This document shows positions 20,288-29,470 of a stretch of DNA of 64,000 nt, piece by piece. Numbering within the stretch: position 1 is the stretch's first letter; every line of letters begins with the position of its first letter. A program made the position numbers and the translations under genes. Below the pieces are notes generated by a model. The model was not told the DNA's origin, ran no database searches, and saw only the letters and a list, made by a program, of their open reading frames with translations. Origin of the DNA: Koleobacter methoxysyntrophicus (GTDB lineage Bacteria; Bacillota; Thermosediminibacteria; Koleobacterales; Koleobacteraceae); contig NZ_CP059066.1 of assembly GCF_017301615.1 (NCBI RefSeq), positions 1,471,001-1,535,000 of the forward strand, in the 5' to 3' direction.

Positions 20288-21223
20288 TTGAGAAGGGTTG
20301 TTGTTGCTCTGGGAGGCAATGCTATACTGCAGCCGGGTCAGAGAGGAACATTTTCCGAACAATTTGACAATGTTAAAAAGGCATCTAATGAAATAATCAA
20401 ACTTATCGATAAAGGGTTTAAAGTTGTAGTAACCCATGGAAACGGCCCGCAGGTCGGGAATATACTTTTGCAAAATGAAATCGCAAAAAAAATTGTCCCG
20501 CCCATGCCCCTTTTCGTATGTGGAGCCCAGAGCCAGGGTTTGATAGGGATAATGCTGCAGCAGGCACTCCGTGAAAAATTAATTGAGAACAAGATAGAGC
20601 TTTCTGTTGCTACTATACTTACACAGGTTGAAGTAAGGGATGACGACCCTGCTTTTAAAAACCCCCTTAAACCCATAGGCCCTTTTTACAGTGAAGAAGA
20701 GGCTCGGGAAATGATAAAACAGGGCGTCGTGATGAAGGAAGATGCCGGTCGGGGATGGAGAAGAGTTGTACCTTCGCCTGATCCAATAGATATTGTTGAG
20801 AAACATGCATTGAAACAGCTCTTATCGAATAATACCCTTGTAATAGCCTGTGGCGGAGGAGGTATACCGGTTGTTAAAGACCCTAAGGGCAATTATAAAG
20901 GGGTAGAAGCGGTTATCGATAAAGACCTGGCAGCCGAAAAACTTGCCGAGAGCATCGATGCAGAATTGCTGATAATTCTTACGGATGTACCTAAGGTCGC
21001 TATAAATTATGGAAAGGAAAACCAAACTGATTTGGGGAAAGTAACAGCTGAAGAAATGAGAAGATATCAGCGAGAAGGCCATTTTAAAGACGGCAGCATG
21101 GGGCCTAAGGTTGAAGCAGCTCTTAGGTTTGTGGAATACAAAAAGGGAACAGCGGTCATAACGGCTTTGGATAAATGCGAGGAGGCCTTAAAAGGGGAAA
21201 ATGGGACAGTTATAACCTCTTAA
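20288..21223 (+). CDS. arcC: carbamate kinase (second copy)
   Basis: A 311-residue carbamate kinase paralogous to that at 2752. It has VALGGNAILQPGQRGT, THGNGPQVGNI, GAQSQGLIGI, GRGWRRVVPSPDP, ACGGGGIPV, VIDKDLAAEKLA and GSMGPKVEAALRF. TTG 20288 is preferred: GAGAGGGGGATTTCA precedes it and it gives the N terminus RRVVVALGG that aligns with the first copy; the frame is open further upstream. It makes ATP from carbamoyl phosphate. It is the first gene of cluster B, whereas in cluster A the kinase comes near the end. Confidence 0.95.
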   Translation: MRRVVVALGGNAILQPGQRGTFSEQFDNVKKASNEIIKLIDKGFKVVVTHGNGPQVGNILLQNEIAKKIVPPMPLFVCGAQSQGLIGIMLQQALREKLIENKIELSVATILTQVEVRDDDPAFKNPLKPIGPFYSEEEAREMIKQGVVMKEDAGRGWRRVVPSPDPIDIVEKHALKQLLSNNTLVIACGGGGIPVVKDPKGNYKGVEAVIDKDLAAEKLAESIDAELLIILTDVPKVAINYGKENQTDLGKVTAEEMRRYQREGHFKDGSMGPKVEAALRFVEYKKGTAVITALDKCEEALKGENGTVITS

Positions 21224-21339
21224 TAGCAATTTATGCAGGGCACTCCTGGATTTTAGAAAGGAATCTACCCTGTAGGGAAAGCAGGCGCAAAGCATGCTGA
21301 TATTGAAACCAAACAAAATCTAAATCAGGGGTGATGTCA

Positions 21340-22242
21340 GTGAAAAGATTTGTGGTTGCAGGGGTTCAAATGGCAGTTAAACCGAATGATGTTAATTACA
21401 ATGTCGAAAAGTCCATCAAATGGTTAGAAAGGGCTGTCAGCGAGTGCCATCCGGACCTGGTTGTTTTTCCTGAAACGATTACAACAGGATTTGCAACAGG
21501 CCTGTCACCAGAAGAGTTGTACGACCTGGTAGATACTGTCCCGGGGAGGCTAACAGAAAGAATATGTGAGGCAGCTAAAAAATTTAGGGTATATGTTGTA
21601 TTTACTACCTATGAGAGAGGGAACACCCGCGGGGAAGTCTACAATTCCGCAGCTCTGATCGATTATAACGGTGAAATCGTTGGGGTATACCGAAAAACCC
21701 ATCCATATTCCCTTGAAAACGTTAATAGAGGCGGGTGGGTAACACCGGGCATGGATACCCCTGTATTCGATACACAATTGGGCAAAATAGGGATAATAAT
21801 CTGTTATGATGGGGATTTTCCCGAGCTTTCAAGGGCTTTAGCTGTGAAAGGAGCAGAAATTATTGTCAGACCCTCTGCCTTATTGAGAAGTTATGAAATT
21901 TGGTCCCTTACAAATCGAGCGAGAGCCTATGACAATCATGTATACGTAGTAGGGGTAAATGCAGTAGGCCCTGATGCGGCGGGGAATTATTACATGGGCA
22001 ACAGCATGATAGTTACTCCTATTGCCCAATGCATAGCCCAGGGAAGGGGAGCTGAAGAGGTCATCTATGCCGAACTCGACCCCGACCCGCTGAGATACAT
22101 AACTTATGGATCTAAATCGCCTCAGGTATTTGATCATCTGGAAGATAGGAATTTAAATGTTTACGTTGATGCCATGAAACCGGCAAAAAGCGCCTTTGAA
22201 CCTTCAAAACGGGTTCCCTTCCTTAAAAAAATTAATATTTAG
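21340..22242 (+). CDS. nitrilase-superfamily amidase (second copy)
   Basis: A 300-residue paralogue of the amidase at 3769. The triad is intact: Glu45 in VVFPE, Lys119 in YRKTH, Cys155 in IICYDGDFPE. Three starts are in frame (GTG 21331, ATG 21334, GTG 21340); GTG 21340 is preferred because AGGGGTGAT lies just upstream and the resulting KRFVVAGVQMAVKPND aligns with the first copy. It probably hydrolyses an amide or ureide intermediate of the cluster B pathway. It follows the carbamate kinase as in cluster A. Confidence 0.9.
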   Translation: MKRFVVAGVQMAVKPNDVNYNVEKSIKWLERAVSECHPDLVVFPETITTGFATGLSPEELYDLVDTVPGRLTERICEAAKKFRVYVVFTTYERGNTRGEVYNSAALIDYNGEIVGVYRKTHPYSLENVNRGGWVTPGMDTPVFDTQLGKIGIIICYDGDFPELSRALAVKGAEIIVRPSALLRSYEIWSLTNRARAYDNHVYVVGVNAVGPDAAGNYYMGNSMIVTPIAQCIAQGRGAEEVIYAELDPDPLRYITYGSKSPQVFDHLEDRNLNVYVDAMKPAKSAFEPSKRVPFLKKINI

Positions 22243-22414
22243 CCTAAATATTAAAAAATTGTTGCAACTTTTTTATGTAACAGCTTTATCTAAAAAAATT
22301 TTACAGCAAACTTGCGGGTTTAAATAAAGAAATAAGCAAACAAACAAAGAAAGGTGGTGATAAAAAAACAGGATTTCTAACATCGAACCTAAATATAGGG
22401 GGGTGGTTGTTTAA

Positions 22415-23971
22415 GTGCAGCAAATTGAAGTTCTGCATGGTACCTATTATGACAGTGTAACACTTATGAGGGTAGCTCAGGAAGTCGCTAAAATTGAGGG
22501 GATTGAAGAGGCAACACTGAACATGGCAACTGAAGCCAACATAAAGATTATGGCAGCTGCCGGTTTTGACTTTACCGGGTTGGAGTTTTCCCCTTCAGAT
22601 CTGATTATAGCCGTAAAAGGGAAAGAAGAGGTTTTGAGTAATGCTATAGCCAAAGCTAAGGAATATTTAGTCTCTCCTCCCTGGAAAAAAACGCAGACGT
22701 TAGATTCGGATGAATACTATCCCAAAAGCGTTGAGGGAGCGCTTTCGATCCTTCCTGATGCCAATCTGGCACTTATTTCCATAGCAGGTCGTTACGCCGG
22801 GGCTGAAGCCAAGAAAAGCCTTGAGAGAGGCCTGCATGTGATGCTGTACTCCGATAATGTACCGCTGGAAACAGAAATTGAAATTAAAAAAATTGCGAAG
22901 GACAAAAATCTATTGGTTATGGGGCCTGACTGCGGGACCGCAGTTATACGAGGTAAAGGGTTGGGATTTGCAAATGCCTGCCCTGTTGGACCAGTGGGAA
23001 TTGTAGCTGCTGCCGGTACGGGGCTTCAAGAGGTACATGTCCAGCTTGCCCGCCGGGGTGTTGGAGTGCTCCACGCCATCGGGACGGGGGGCAGGGATGT
23101 AAAGGAAGATGTAGGCGGAATAACGACCTTGAGCGGGATCGATGCCTTAATCGAGGATGATGAAATCAAAGTAATTGTTGTAATCGGTAAGCCGCCTGCT
23201 TCAAGTGTAGAAAAAAAGGTTTTGGAGAGGCTTCAGCATGCAAATAAGCCTTCGGTTATAGGTTTTATCGGTTCCGGACTGTCCGGCGACAGACCGCCAA
23301 TCTATGTTTGCAGGGAACTTGAGGAGACCGCTGCAGTAACTGCTGCTTTAGTGCTCGGTCAAGAAGTTGAAGCTGTGAGAGAAAAACTGACGGAAAGATA
23401 TGAATTACTGAAAAGAAAAGCCCTTAAAAGCAGACATAGGGGGTTTTTAAGGGGGCTCTATTCAGGAGGGACACTCTGCTATGAAGCCCAACTTATTGCA
23501 GCAGACCTTATAGGGCCTGTTTACAGCAATGCTCCGCTTAAATCAGGAATGCGGCTGCCTGATAGCCTAAAGAGTATAGGTCATTCAATGGTTGACTATG
23601 GGGAGGATGAGTTTACTCAGGGAAGGCTCCACCCCATGATGGACAGCTCCTTTAGAGCAAACAGGCTTATAATGGAAGCAGAAGATCCGGAAGTAAAAGC
23701 AGTATTATTTGACTGTGTCATTGGTTACGGCTGCCACCCTGATCCGGCTAAACAGATGGCAGAGGCAGTTAAACGGGCGCGTATAAAAACAGGAGACCGC
23801 GTAACCTTTATAAGTTATGTGTGTGGGGTTGATTCCGATCCTCAAAACGCAGCACGGCAGCGCGAGATTTTGGAAAGAGCGGGGGTTATTGTTTTAGACA
23901 GCAATGCGGAAGCGGCCCGCTTTGCATGCTATACCGTAATGGGGGATGATAAATATGGCATCAATGAATAA
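22415..23971 (+). CDS. FdrA/AllF-like carbamoyltransferase subunit (complete)
   Basis: A 518-residue FdrA-family protein starting at GTG 22415 behind TAGGGGGGTGG. It has the succinyl-CoA-synthetase-like architecture. The middle part has MGPDCGTAVIRGKGLGFANA, GPVGIVAAAGTGLQEVHVQL, HAIGTGGRDVKEDVGGI and VVIGKPPASSVEKKV; the C-terminal part has GTLCYEAQLI, YGEDEFTQGRLHPMMD and YVCGVDSDPQN. E. coli FdrA/AllF is part of oxamate carbamoyltransferase. The residues normally used for CoA ligase phosphorylation were not identified. Its end overlaps the microprotein gene by 17 bases, so the two are probably translationally coupled. Confidence 0.9.
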   Translation: MQQIEVLHGTYYDSVTLMRVAQEVAKIEGIEEATLNMATEANIKIMAAAGFDFTGLEFSPSDLIIAVKGKEEVLSNAIAKAKEYLVSPPWKKTQTLDSDEYYPKSVEGALSILPDANLALISIAGRYAGAEAKKSLERGLHVMLYSDNVPLETEIEIKKIAKDKNLLVMGPDCGTAVIRGKGLGFANACPVGPVGIVAAAGTGLQEVHVQLARRGVGVLHAIGTGGRDVKEDVGGITTLSGIDALIEDDEIKVIVVIGKPPASSVEKKVLERLQHANKPSVIGFIGSGLSGDRPPIYVCRELEETAAVTAALVLGQEVEAVREKLTERYELLKRKALKSRHRGFLRGLYSGGTLCYEAQLIAADLIGPVYSNAPLKSGMRLPDSLKSIGHSMVDYGEDEFTQGRLHPMMDSSFRANRLIMEAEDPEVKAVLFDCVIGYGCHPDPAKQMAEAVKRARIKTGDRVTFISYVCGVDSDPQNAARQREILERAGVIVLDSNAEAARFACYTVMGDDKYGINE

Positions 23972-24134
23972 CTTGCTCAAAGAGGGCCCTAAAGTAATAA
24001 ATATAGGTCTCCAACAATTTTACAGTGACATCAAAGCCCAAGGTGCGCCTGCAGTCCACGTTGACTGGAGACCTCCGGCTGTTAAAGAGGAACTGCTGTC
24101 CAAACTTCTTAAACTTAGGGGAAAGCGCTCATAG
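23955..24134 (+). CDS. stand-alone microprotein of the FdrA/DUF1116 system (second copy, 59 aa)
   Basis: A 59-residue protein overlapping the end of the FdrA gene. ATG 23955 lies seven bases after GGGGGAT; ATG 23946 is in frame but has no suitable site. The core KVINIGLQQFYSDIKAQG and VHVDWRPPA matches the cluster A microprotein at 488. The N terminus and the charged tail (KLLKLRGKRS) differ. Retention after separate evolution of the two clusters, and fusion-like overlap with fdrA, argue for a real subunit. Function unknown; a role in the carbamoyltransferase complex is inferred. Confidence 0.75.
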   Translation: MASMNNLLKEGPKVINIGLQQFYSDIKAQGAPAVHVDWRPPAVKEELLSKLLKLRGKRS

Positions 24135-24208
24135 GATAGAAGTTGGCGGCATAAAGTGATAAATCAACAAAAATTAAGAAAAAGTAATTTTAAAAGGAGG
24201 ATTATACT

Positions 24209-25000
24209 ATGGCAAAGAAAATTTATGACCTTTCTCAAAATTTAGGTACGGATACACAATTTTGGCCTTTTTATCCGCCGTTTGAGGCTAAATATTTCAA
24301 AAGGAAGCCGGAACATGGAGTAAATGCACAGTACATTCAGACTTCGAACCATATTGGAACTCACCTTGATGCACCACGCCACTTTGTAACCGGTGGAGCT
24401 ACCATTGAACAGATACCTCTGACAAAGCTGTATGGCCCCGGAGTAATTGTAGACCTCAGGGATGAGATGGATGATTTGGCTCTCTATACGCCTGAAATGA
24501 TTGAAAAACGCGTTAAGGTAAAAGAAGGCGATATCCTTGTGCTCAATACCGGATGGCACAGGTATGCACCTGATGGAGAAGAACCTGATGAAGAACGGTA
24601 TATTTTACTGCACCCCGGTCCACATCCGGATATGGTTCAATGGCTATTGGACAAGAAAATATTCCTGTGGTGTGTTGATGCTGTTTCTACCGACCATCCG
24701 ATGAATCTGCCTATTGGAAGATTCCTTGGGAAAGGAACATTTGGCCAGTGCGAAAAGGTGCGCAAGTTATGTGAAGAAAAGCTCGGCGGGAAAGAAGCTG
24801 TAGATAAATTGTTCCCGGTAGAACACTACCAACTTACACACAATGCCCTATTCCCTAATGACTGCATACATGCAGAAAACCTGGGAGGGGAAATAGATGC
24901 CCCTGAACTGCAGAACAAGAGGCTTACTATAGGATGCTTCCCATGGAAGTTCCAAGGAGGAGAGGCTGCTTTCTGCAGGATGGTAGCTTTTCTGGATTAA
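24209..25000 (+). CDS. cyclase-family metal-dependent hydrolase (second copy)
   Basis: A 263-residue paralogue of the hydrolase at 1952, starting at ATG 24209 behind AAAAGGAGG. The metal-site motif HIGTHLDAPRHF (His48, His52, Asp54, His58) is closer to the family consensus than in cluster A. Other shared blocks: GPGVIVDLRDE, GDILVLNTGWHRY, CVDAVSTDHPMN, VEHYQLTHNALFP, IHAENLGGEID and FPWKFQGGEAAFCR. A likely role is hydrolytic ring opening or deformylation of a cyclic ureide, just before the FdrA/DUF1116 step. In cluster B it comes before DUF1116, while in cluster A it follows it. Confidence 0.87.
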   Translation: MAKKIYDLSQNLGTDTQFWPFYPPFEAKYFKRKPEHGVNAQYIQTSNHIGTHLDAPRHFVTGGATIEQIPLTKLYGPGVIVDLRDEMDDLALYTPEMIEKRVKVKEGDILVLNTGWHRYAPDGEEPDEERYILLHPGPHPDMVQWLLDKKIFLWCVDAVSTDHPMNLPIGRFLGKGTFGQCEKVRKLCEEKLGGKEAVDKLFPVEHYQLTHNALFPNDCIHAENLGGEIDAPELQNKRLTIGCFPWKFQGGEAAFCRMVAFLD

Positions 25001-25207
25001 TAATGAACAACAAAATCCATCCCGCTGACTGAGGGAAGTTGGGCGGCAGTTCAATATTAATTGGCAACTGACATAAATCGGTAATTTTTATCAATTGCAT
25101 TCGCCGTAAAACAGAAAAATGAGGGAAGAGATAAAATATTTCTTCCCTCATCGAAGGATTTATTAGATTTAGTTTAATTTAGAAAATTAAAAATAAACAA
25201 TTGGCTA

Positions 25208-25395
25208 TATACTTTACTCAGGAAACGGTAAGTTCGGTTGAATAAATGGCAAACACATAAGCGACTGTTAATTTGGCTCTTAGCCTGTGATGGCGGAGAG
25301 CCAAATTCCAGAGTGAGCGGAGCTAAGAGCGGTGCGAACGGCAGGTGGAGGGATGCCATTTATAATCCTCACTGAGCTAAGGGGATAGTCATAAT
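25208..25395. repeat. dispersed repeat, copy 3 (longest, structured)
   Basis: The longest copy of a repeat also seen at 4843 and 9775. Arms ATAAATGGCA (~25242) and TGCCATTTAT (~25355) enclose it, and an inner 11-bp perfect stem AATTTGGCTCT / AGAGCCAAATT lies at 25270-25307. It also has GCGGAGCTAAGAGCGGTGCG and ends near ATAGTCA. It occupies most of the 452-base gap 25001-25452. The minus-strand reading frame through it looks like a by-product, not a gene. Confidence 0.6.
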
Positions 25396-25452
25396 AAAAA
25401 ATAAACGTTTTTAAAAACAAGAGGTAAAAGCGTATTAGGAGGTAAAATATTT

Positions 25453-26706
25453 ATGGTGAACATTGAAAATGCTAATCAAGAAGCCTTAAGCAAGCTGTTA
25501 AACGCCAGACCGGTTTTGATCGATATGGGGATTGCAAAGGATGTTATCCCCGGCTTAAAAGAAAAGATGTTTCTACATGCTGGGCCTCCGATAAAATGGG
25601 AAAATATGTCGGGTCCAATGCGGGGGGCTGTCATTGCCGGGATTTTGTATGAAGGGCTGGCTAAAACGCCTGAGGAAGCGGAAGAACTGGCTGCAAGCGG
25701 TGAAATTACCTTTGAACCGAATCATCACCACCACTCAGTAGGCCCTATGGCAGGAGTAATTACCCCAAATATGCCTGTCTTTATTGTAGAGAACAAAGAA
25801 TACGGAAACAAATCCTTTACTAACATGATGGAAGGCCTTGGAAAGACCATGAGGATGGGGGCATACAGTCAGGAAGTAATAGAACGGCTTAAATGGATGA
25901 AGGAAGTTCTTTACCCGAATTTAAAGGCAGGTATCAGAGAATCAGCAAAAGAGGGAGGCATAGACCTAAAGTACATTATTGCACAGGCACTTCACATGGG
26001 TGATGAGCTGCATAACAGGAATAAAGCTGGTACATCCCTTTTTGTAAGATTGCTGGCACCTTATATGATAGAAGCATCTGATAATAAAAAAGGACCGGCT
26101 GAGGTTATACGCTTTTTGGATAAAAATGATATATTTTTCGTTAATCTTGCAATGGCTGCTGCCAAGGCTTCACTGGAGCCTGCACATGGAGTTGAAGGGT
26201 CAAGCCTGGTAACAATTATGTCGCGTAACGGTACAGAGTTTGGTATAAAAGTTTCAGGTCTGGGTGATGAGTGGTTTACTGCGCCGGCTGCTGTTCCCGA
26301 AGTTCTGCTTTTCCCCGGATTTACCAGAGAAGATGTTAATCCTGATATAGGGGATAGTGCAATAATGGAGACCCTTGGTGTAGGAGGCTTTGCCTTGGCA
26401 GCTGCACCGGCAATAGTCCAGTTTATAGGGGGCACATACCAGGATAGTGTTAATTACACCAAAGAAATGTACGAAATAGTTATAGGGGAGAATAATGTTT
26501 ATACGATTCCAAGCTTTAACTTCCGCGGGACACCAACCGGCATCGATGTGCTGAAGGTTGCAGAAACCGGGATAACGCCTATTTTGGATACCGGGGTTGC
26601 CTGCAAACGTGCAGGGGTCGGCCAGGTTGGAGCCGGAATAGTCCGCACACCTATGGGTGCATTTGAGAAGGCAGCCGAGCGTTTTGCAGAGAAGTATTTA
26701 GGCTGA
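25453..26706 (+). CDS. DUF1116 / AllG (YlbE)-like carbamoyltransferase subunit (second copy)
   Basis: A 417-residue paralogue of the protein at 677, starting at ATG 25453 behind AGGAGGTAAAATATTT. It has LHAGPPIKWENMSGPMRGAV, NHHHHSVGPMAGV, EGLGKTMRMGAYSQEV, MGDELHNRNKAG, SRNGTEFGIKVSGLGDEWF, FRGTPTGIDVLKVAETGI and CKRAGVGQVGAGIVRTPMG. Compared with cluster A, the His-rich block reads NHHHH instead of CHHHN. It is separated from the rest of cluster B by the repeat at 25208, but lies on the same strand and in the same functional set. Confidence 0.88.
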   Translation: MVNIENANQEALSKLLNARPVLIDMGIAKDVIPGLKEKMFLHAGPPIKWENMSGPMRGAVIAGILYEGLAKTPEEAEELAASGEITFEPNHHHHSVGPMAGVITPNMPVFIVENKEYGNKSFTNMMEGLGKTMRMGAYSQEVIERLKWMKEVLYPNLKAGIRESAKEGGIDLKYIIAQALHMGDELHNRNKAGTSLFVRLLAPYMIEASDNKKGPAEVIRFLDKNDIFFVNLAMAAAKASLEPAHGVEGSSLVTIMSRNGTEFGIKVSGLGDEWFTAPAAVPEVLLFPGFTREDVNPDIGDSAIMETLGVGGFALAAAPAIVQFIGGTYQDSVNYTKEMYEIVIGENNVYTIPSFNFRGTPTGIDVLKVAETGITPILDTGVACKRAGVGQVGAGIVRTPMGAFEKAAERFAEKYLG

Positions 26707-26727
26707 GGCCCAGAAAAGAATAAATTT

Positions 26728-26798
26728 TAGGCGTATTCTCTGAAATACTCTGTTAAAGAGGGAAAAGCAAGGGTTTTAATAAAAGGAGAATACGCCTA
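26728..26798 (+). promoter_or_regulatory. 71-base structured element upstream of the permease gene
   Basis: A perfect 13-bp inverted repeat TAGGCGTATTCTC (26728-26740) / GAGAATACGCCTA (26786-26798) encloses 45 bases that contain two small stems (CTCT/AGAG and TTTT/AAAA), so a three-way junction is possible. It could be a cis-regulatory RNA or a long terminator for the DUF1116 gene. It does not match the purine riboswitch core that I know. Confidence 0.4.
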
Positions 26799-26817
26799 TT
26801 TAAAGAGTTATATAAGT

Positions 26818-26855
26818 ATTTGTCTGTGTATCAGCAATTTGTCTGTGTATCAGCA
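26818..26855 (+). repeat. perfect tandem 19-bp direct repeat
   Basis: Two exact adjacent copies of ATTTGTCTGTGTATCAGCA, 180 bases before the permease start. Exact tandem sites in a leader suggest paired operator sites or a recent slippage duplication. The rest of the gap 26707-27035 shows no gene. Confidence 0.7.
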
Positions 26856-27035
26856 GTTTTGAATTTTGCTTACATTGATTTTTGGTTGACGATTATCTAA
26901 AGAAAAAAGGAAAGAGACCGTTTTTAAAAAGTCGAAATATTCCGAAACAATAGAGGGGGTGAAAAGTAACATATATGAGCTTCTGATTTTTTAAGAGCAA
27001 TTTTAAATTGAAAATTAAGGAGGGGAATTCGAAAC

Positions 27036-28487
27036 ATGGATGAGAACTTAAGAGTAGTTCCCAAGGGGTACGAAGAAAATCCGGATTTACTGCCATTACC
27101 GCAGGATAAGAGACATTTTGGAACTCGTACCTTTATCTTTATGATGTTTGGTCTGAACACGTGCATTCCTATGTTCTTTTTAGGCCCTATAGCAAAATCC
27201 TTAGGCCTCAGCATAGGGCAGGCGGTAGTTGGTGCCTTTTTAGGTAACCTGATAGCAGTAATAGTAGCCTGGCTCAACGGGATAGCCGGAGTTAAATACG
27301 GCATAACATATCCCGTTCAACTCAGGAGTTCATTCGGATTTAAAGGAATGCGCATACCCGTTGTATTGAGAGGTATATCGGGTGCAGTATGGTATGGAAT
27401 AGAAATATATGCAGCTTCACTGGCTTTGATGATGATTTTATTAATGGCCTTAGGTATTCCTTCAGAAGATATCCTTATGACAGCTATACGTTATATACCA
27501 ATAGCCTGTTTACTGTACGTTGCTTCCATTATAATTGTTATGAGACGGGGTCTTGGAGCAATCGGGAAGGTTGCTGACTGGGCAGGACCCTTAATGCTTC
27601 TGTATTTTTTATGGCTGGTAATTTTCCTGCTTACCAGGTCTGAATTCAGACCAAATATTGCAGAAATGTATGTAAGCACAGCAGGCTATTTCAGCAGCAG
27701 TTTTTTAATTTACTTAGCAGTACAGACCAACTGGTGGGCTACTATTGCTCTTAATATATCTGACCTTTCCAGGGGAATTAAACAGAACGAACCGAATGCT
27801 TTACCGATAGGAATGATAGTGGGTATCGTATTCGGCCAAATGCTCGGTAGTGCGCTAGGCCATGCAGCAGCAAGCCTGACAGGTGTGGTACTCCCTCAAG
27901 AAATTATACTGAAGTATGCCCCCGGTACCATAGCGGTCCTACTAGGGCTTATTTTTGCTGTTATTGCCCCCTGGAGTACTGATGTAACGGCAAATGCACC
28001 AGCCTTTGCTAATCTTTTTATGACTGAGGCTAAGGTTTCTTGGAAAAAGGCTGTAACTATTGCCGGAATTGTTGCCTTTTTCCTTGCTCCCTGGTGGGCG
28101 GTTGAAAAAGGGCCGGATTTCGTTAATTACATTACAAACTGGGCCAGCAACTACGGAATACTTTTAGGACCGATTGCAGGTATTATGGTAGCTGATTTCT
28201 GGATTGTAAAGAAAGGAAATTATGACCTGCAAAAACTATACTCGTATGGGCAGGAAGGCTATTGGTACAGCAATGGTTGGAACAAAGCGGCATATTACAG
28301 CCTTGTGCTGACGTGGGTTCTGTGCTATATTATTGCCTTTCCGACAGGCCAGATTGCCTACGTTGGAAAAATTCCCTTCCCCGGTGGTGTTATTTGGTAT
28401 CCTGCAGTGTTGATATCCCTTCTTCTTTATGCTTATTTCGCTAAGACCTCTGGAGAAAGCCAGAATCTGGCTCAGACCAGCAGTTAA
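27036..28487 (+). CDS. NCS1-family permease (nucleobase / hydantoin / allantoin type)
   Basis: A 483-residue NCS1 transporter with about twelve membrane helices, starting at ATG 27036 behind AAGGAGGGGAA. The typical features are a hydrophilic N terminus ending PLPQDKRHFGTRTF, the block GVKYGITYPVQLRSSFGFKG, the VWYGIEIYAAS helix, and TNWWATIALNISDLSRG in the middle. Relatives carry cytosine, uracil, hydantoin, allantoin or thiamine. Its position between the ureide genes and the molybdenum hydroxylase makes it the probable importer of the cluster B substrate. The exact substrate cannot be told. Confidence 0.92.
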   Translation: MDENLRVVPKGYEENPDLLPLPQDKRHFGTRTFIFMMFGLNTCIPMFFLGPIAKSLGLSIGQAVVGAFLGNLIAVIVAWLNGIAGVKYGITYPVQLRSSFGFKGMRIPVVLRGISGAVWYGIEIYAASLALMMILLMALGIPSEDILMTAIRYIPIACLLYVASIIIVMRRGLGAIGKVADWAGPLMLLYFLWLVIFLLTRSEFRPNIAEMYVSTAGYFSSSFLIYLAVQTNWWATIALNISDLSRGIKQNEPNALPIGMIVGIVFGQMLGSALGHAAASLTGVVLPQEIILKYAPGTIAVLLGLIFAVIAPWSTDVTANAPAFANLFMTEAKVSWKKAVTIAGIVAFFLAPWWAVEKGPDFVNYITNWASNYGILLGPIAGIMVADFWIVKKGNYDLQKLYSYGQEGYWYSNGWNKAAYYSLVLTWVLCYIIAFPTGQIAYVGKIPFPGGVIWYPAVLISLLLYAYFAKTSGESQNLAQTSS

Positions 28488-28526
28488 TTGCTGCAAAATA
28501 ATGCCCTGTAAGGGTTTGTTTAACCA

Positions 28527-28567
28527 TCACCTTATATTCAGGCAGCCTTTGCCTGAATATAAGGTGA
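28527..28567 (+). promoter_or_regulatory. 18-bp perfect inverted repeat before the molybdenum hydroxylase genes
   Basis: TCACCTTATATTCAGGCA and its exact complement flank a 5-base loop GCCTT. It lies 40 bases after the permease stop and 27 bases before the FAD subunit start. An A-rich stretch, not a T run, follows, so it is more likely an operator, an mRNA stability or processing hairpin, or part of an attenuator than a simple terminator. Confidence 0.6.
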
Positions 28568-28593
28568 AAAATAAAAAGAGGGTGGTGGTTAAG

Positions 28594-29466
28594 ATGATAA
28601 ACTTTGAATTAGAACGACCCAAATCACTCCAAGAAGCTGTGGGTATTTTGAACAGACTTGGCAGCAGAGCAATGCCAAAGGCAGGAGGAACCGATTTATT
28701 AATCAACATGAAAAAGCGTTTGATAAAAGCGGAAGTTGTTGTTGACCTCAATCTTATACCGGAATTATCGGAAGTGAGCTTTGATGAAGATTCCGGCCTA
28801 TCGATAGGTGCTACAGCGACATGTACAGAGGTAATAAAAAAAGAAAAAGTCAAAGCACACTTCCCCGCACTTTATGATGCATGTCTGTCACATTCGGACT
28901 GGCAGATTAGAAACAGGGCTACAGTAGTGGGAAATGTCTGTTCGGCGGTACCCTCAGGAGATATTTTGCCAGCTTTATACTGTTATGAAGCGATTGTGAA
29001 TACAGCAGGTCCCAATGGAGAAAGGGAAATACCTATAAGCAGCTTTATACTAGGCCCGCGCAAGATAGATTTAAAGTCGGGGGAGATTGTAACAGGGGTT
29101 TTTATACCGCTGCCTCGGGGGAGGTCATCCGGATGCTACTTAAAACACGGCAGACGAAATGCCCTCGACCTGGCCCAGGTAGGAGTCTGCTGTGTTGCTG
29201 TTGAAAATAACGGGAATATTGAATATCGACTCGCGTATGGAGCGGTTGCACCGACCCCGGTGAGAGCTCCCGAAGCGGAAAAGGCAATCAAAGGTGTTAA
29301 AGAACCCGATGATTTACTTTTAGAGGAAGCTGCTTCTTTAGCTCAAAAGGCAGTAAAACCTATAACAGATGTACGTGCTAGTTCGGACTATCGGTTGGCT
29401 ATGGTGGGTGAACTCACCAAACGGGCTGTAAAAATTTGTATAGAGCGCCTTAAGGAGGAGGGATAG
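28594..29466 (+). CDS. molybdenum hydroxylase FAD-binding subunit (XDH/CoxM-like)
   Basis: A 290-residue FAD subunit of the xanthine dehydrogenase family. It has MPKAGGTDLLINMKK, IGATATCTEV, WQIRNRATVVGNVCSAVPSGD and a C-terminal domain ending VGELTKRAVKI. The GNVCSAVPSGD block is the FAD-binding signature. ATG 28594 follows AGAGGGTGG; the frame is open further upstream but without a start signal. It passes electrons from the Fe-S subunit to NAD+ or another acceptor. It is followed by the Fe-S gene after four bases. Confidence 0.9.
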   Translation: MINFELERPKSLQEAVGILNRLGSRAMPKAGGTDLLINMKKRLIKAEVVVDLNLIPELSEVSFDEDSGLSIGATATCTEVIKKEKVKAHFPALYDACLSHSDWQIRNRATVVGNVCSAVPSGDILPALYCYEAIVNTAGPNGEREIPISSFILGPRKIDLKSGEIVTGVFIPLPRGRSSGCYLKHGRRNALDLAQVGVCCVAVENNGNIEYRLAYGAVAPTPVRAPEAEKAIKGVKEPDDLLLEEAASLAQKAVKPITDVRASSDYRLAMVGELTKRAVKICIERLKEEG

Positions 29467-29470
29467 GCTT

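Noticed and set aside
25174-25359. Minus-strand frame of 61 residues
   Set aside because: It lies inside the dispersed repeat and has no start signal or coding character.
26728-26798. Known purine riboswitch
   Set aside because: The conserved loop and junction bases of that class are not recognisable, although size and position are suggestive.
26818-26855. Tandem repeat as CRISPR
   Set aside because: Only two units, directly adjacent without spacers, and no cas genes.
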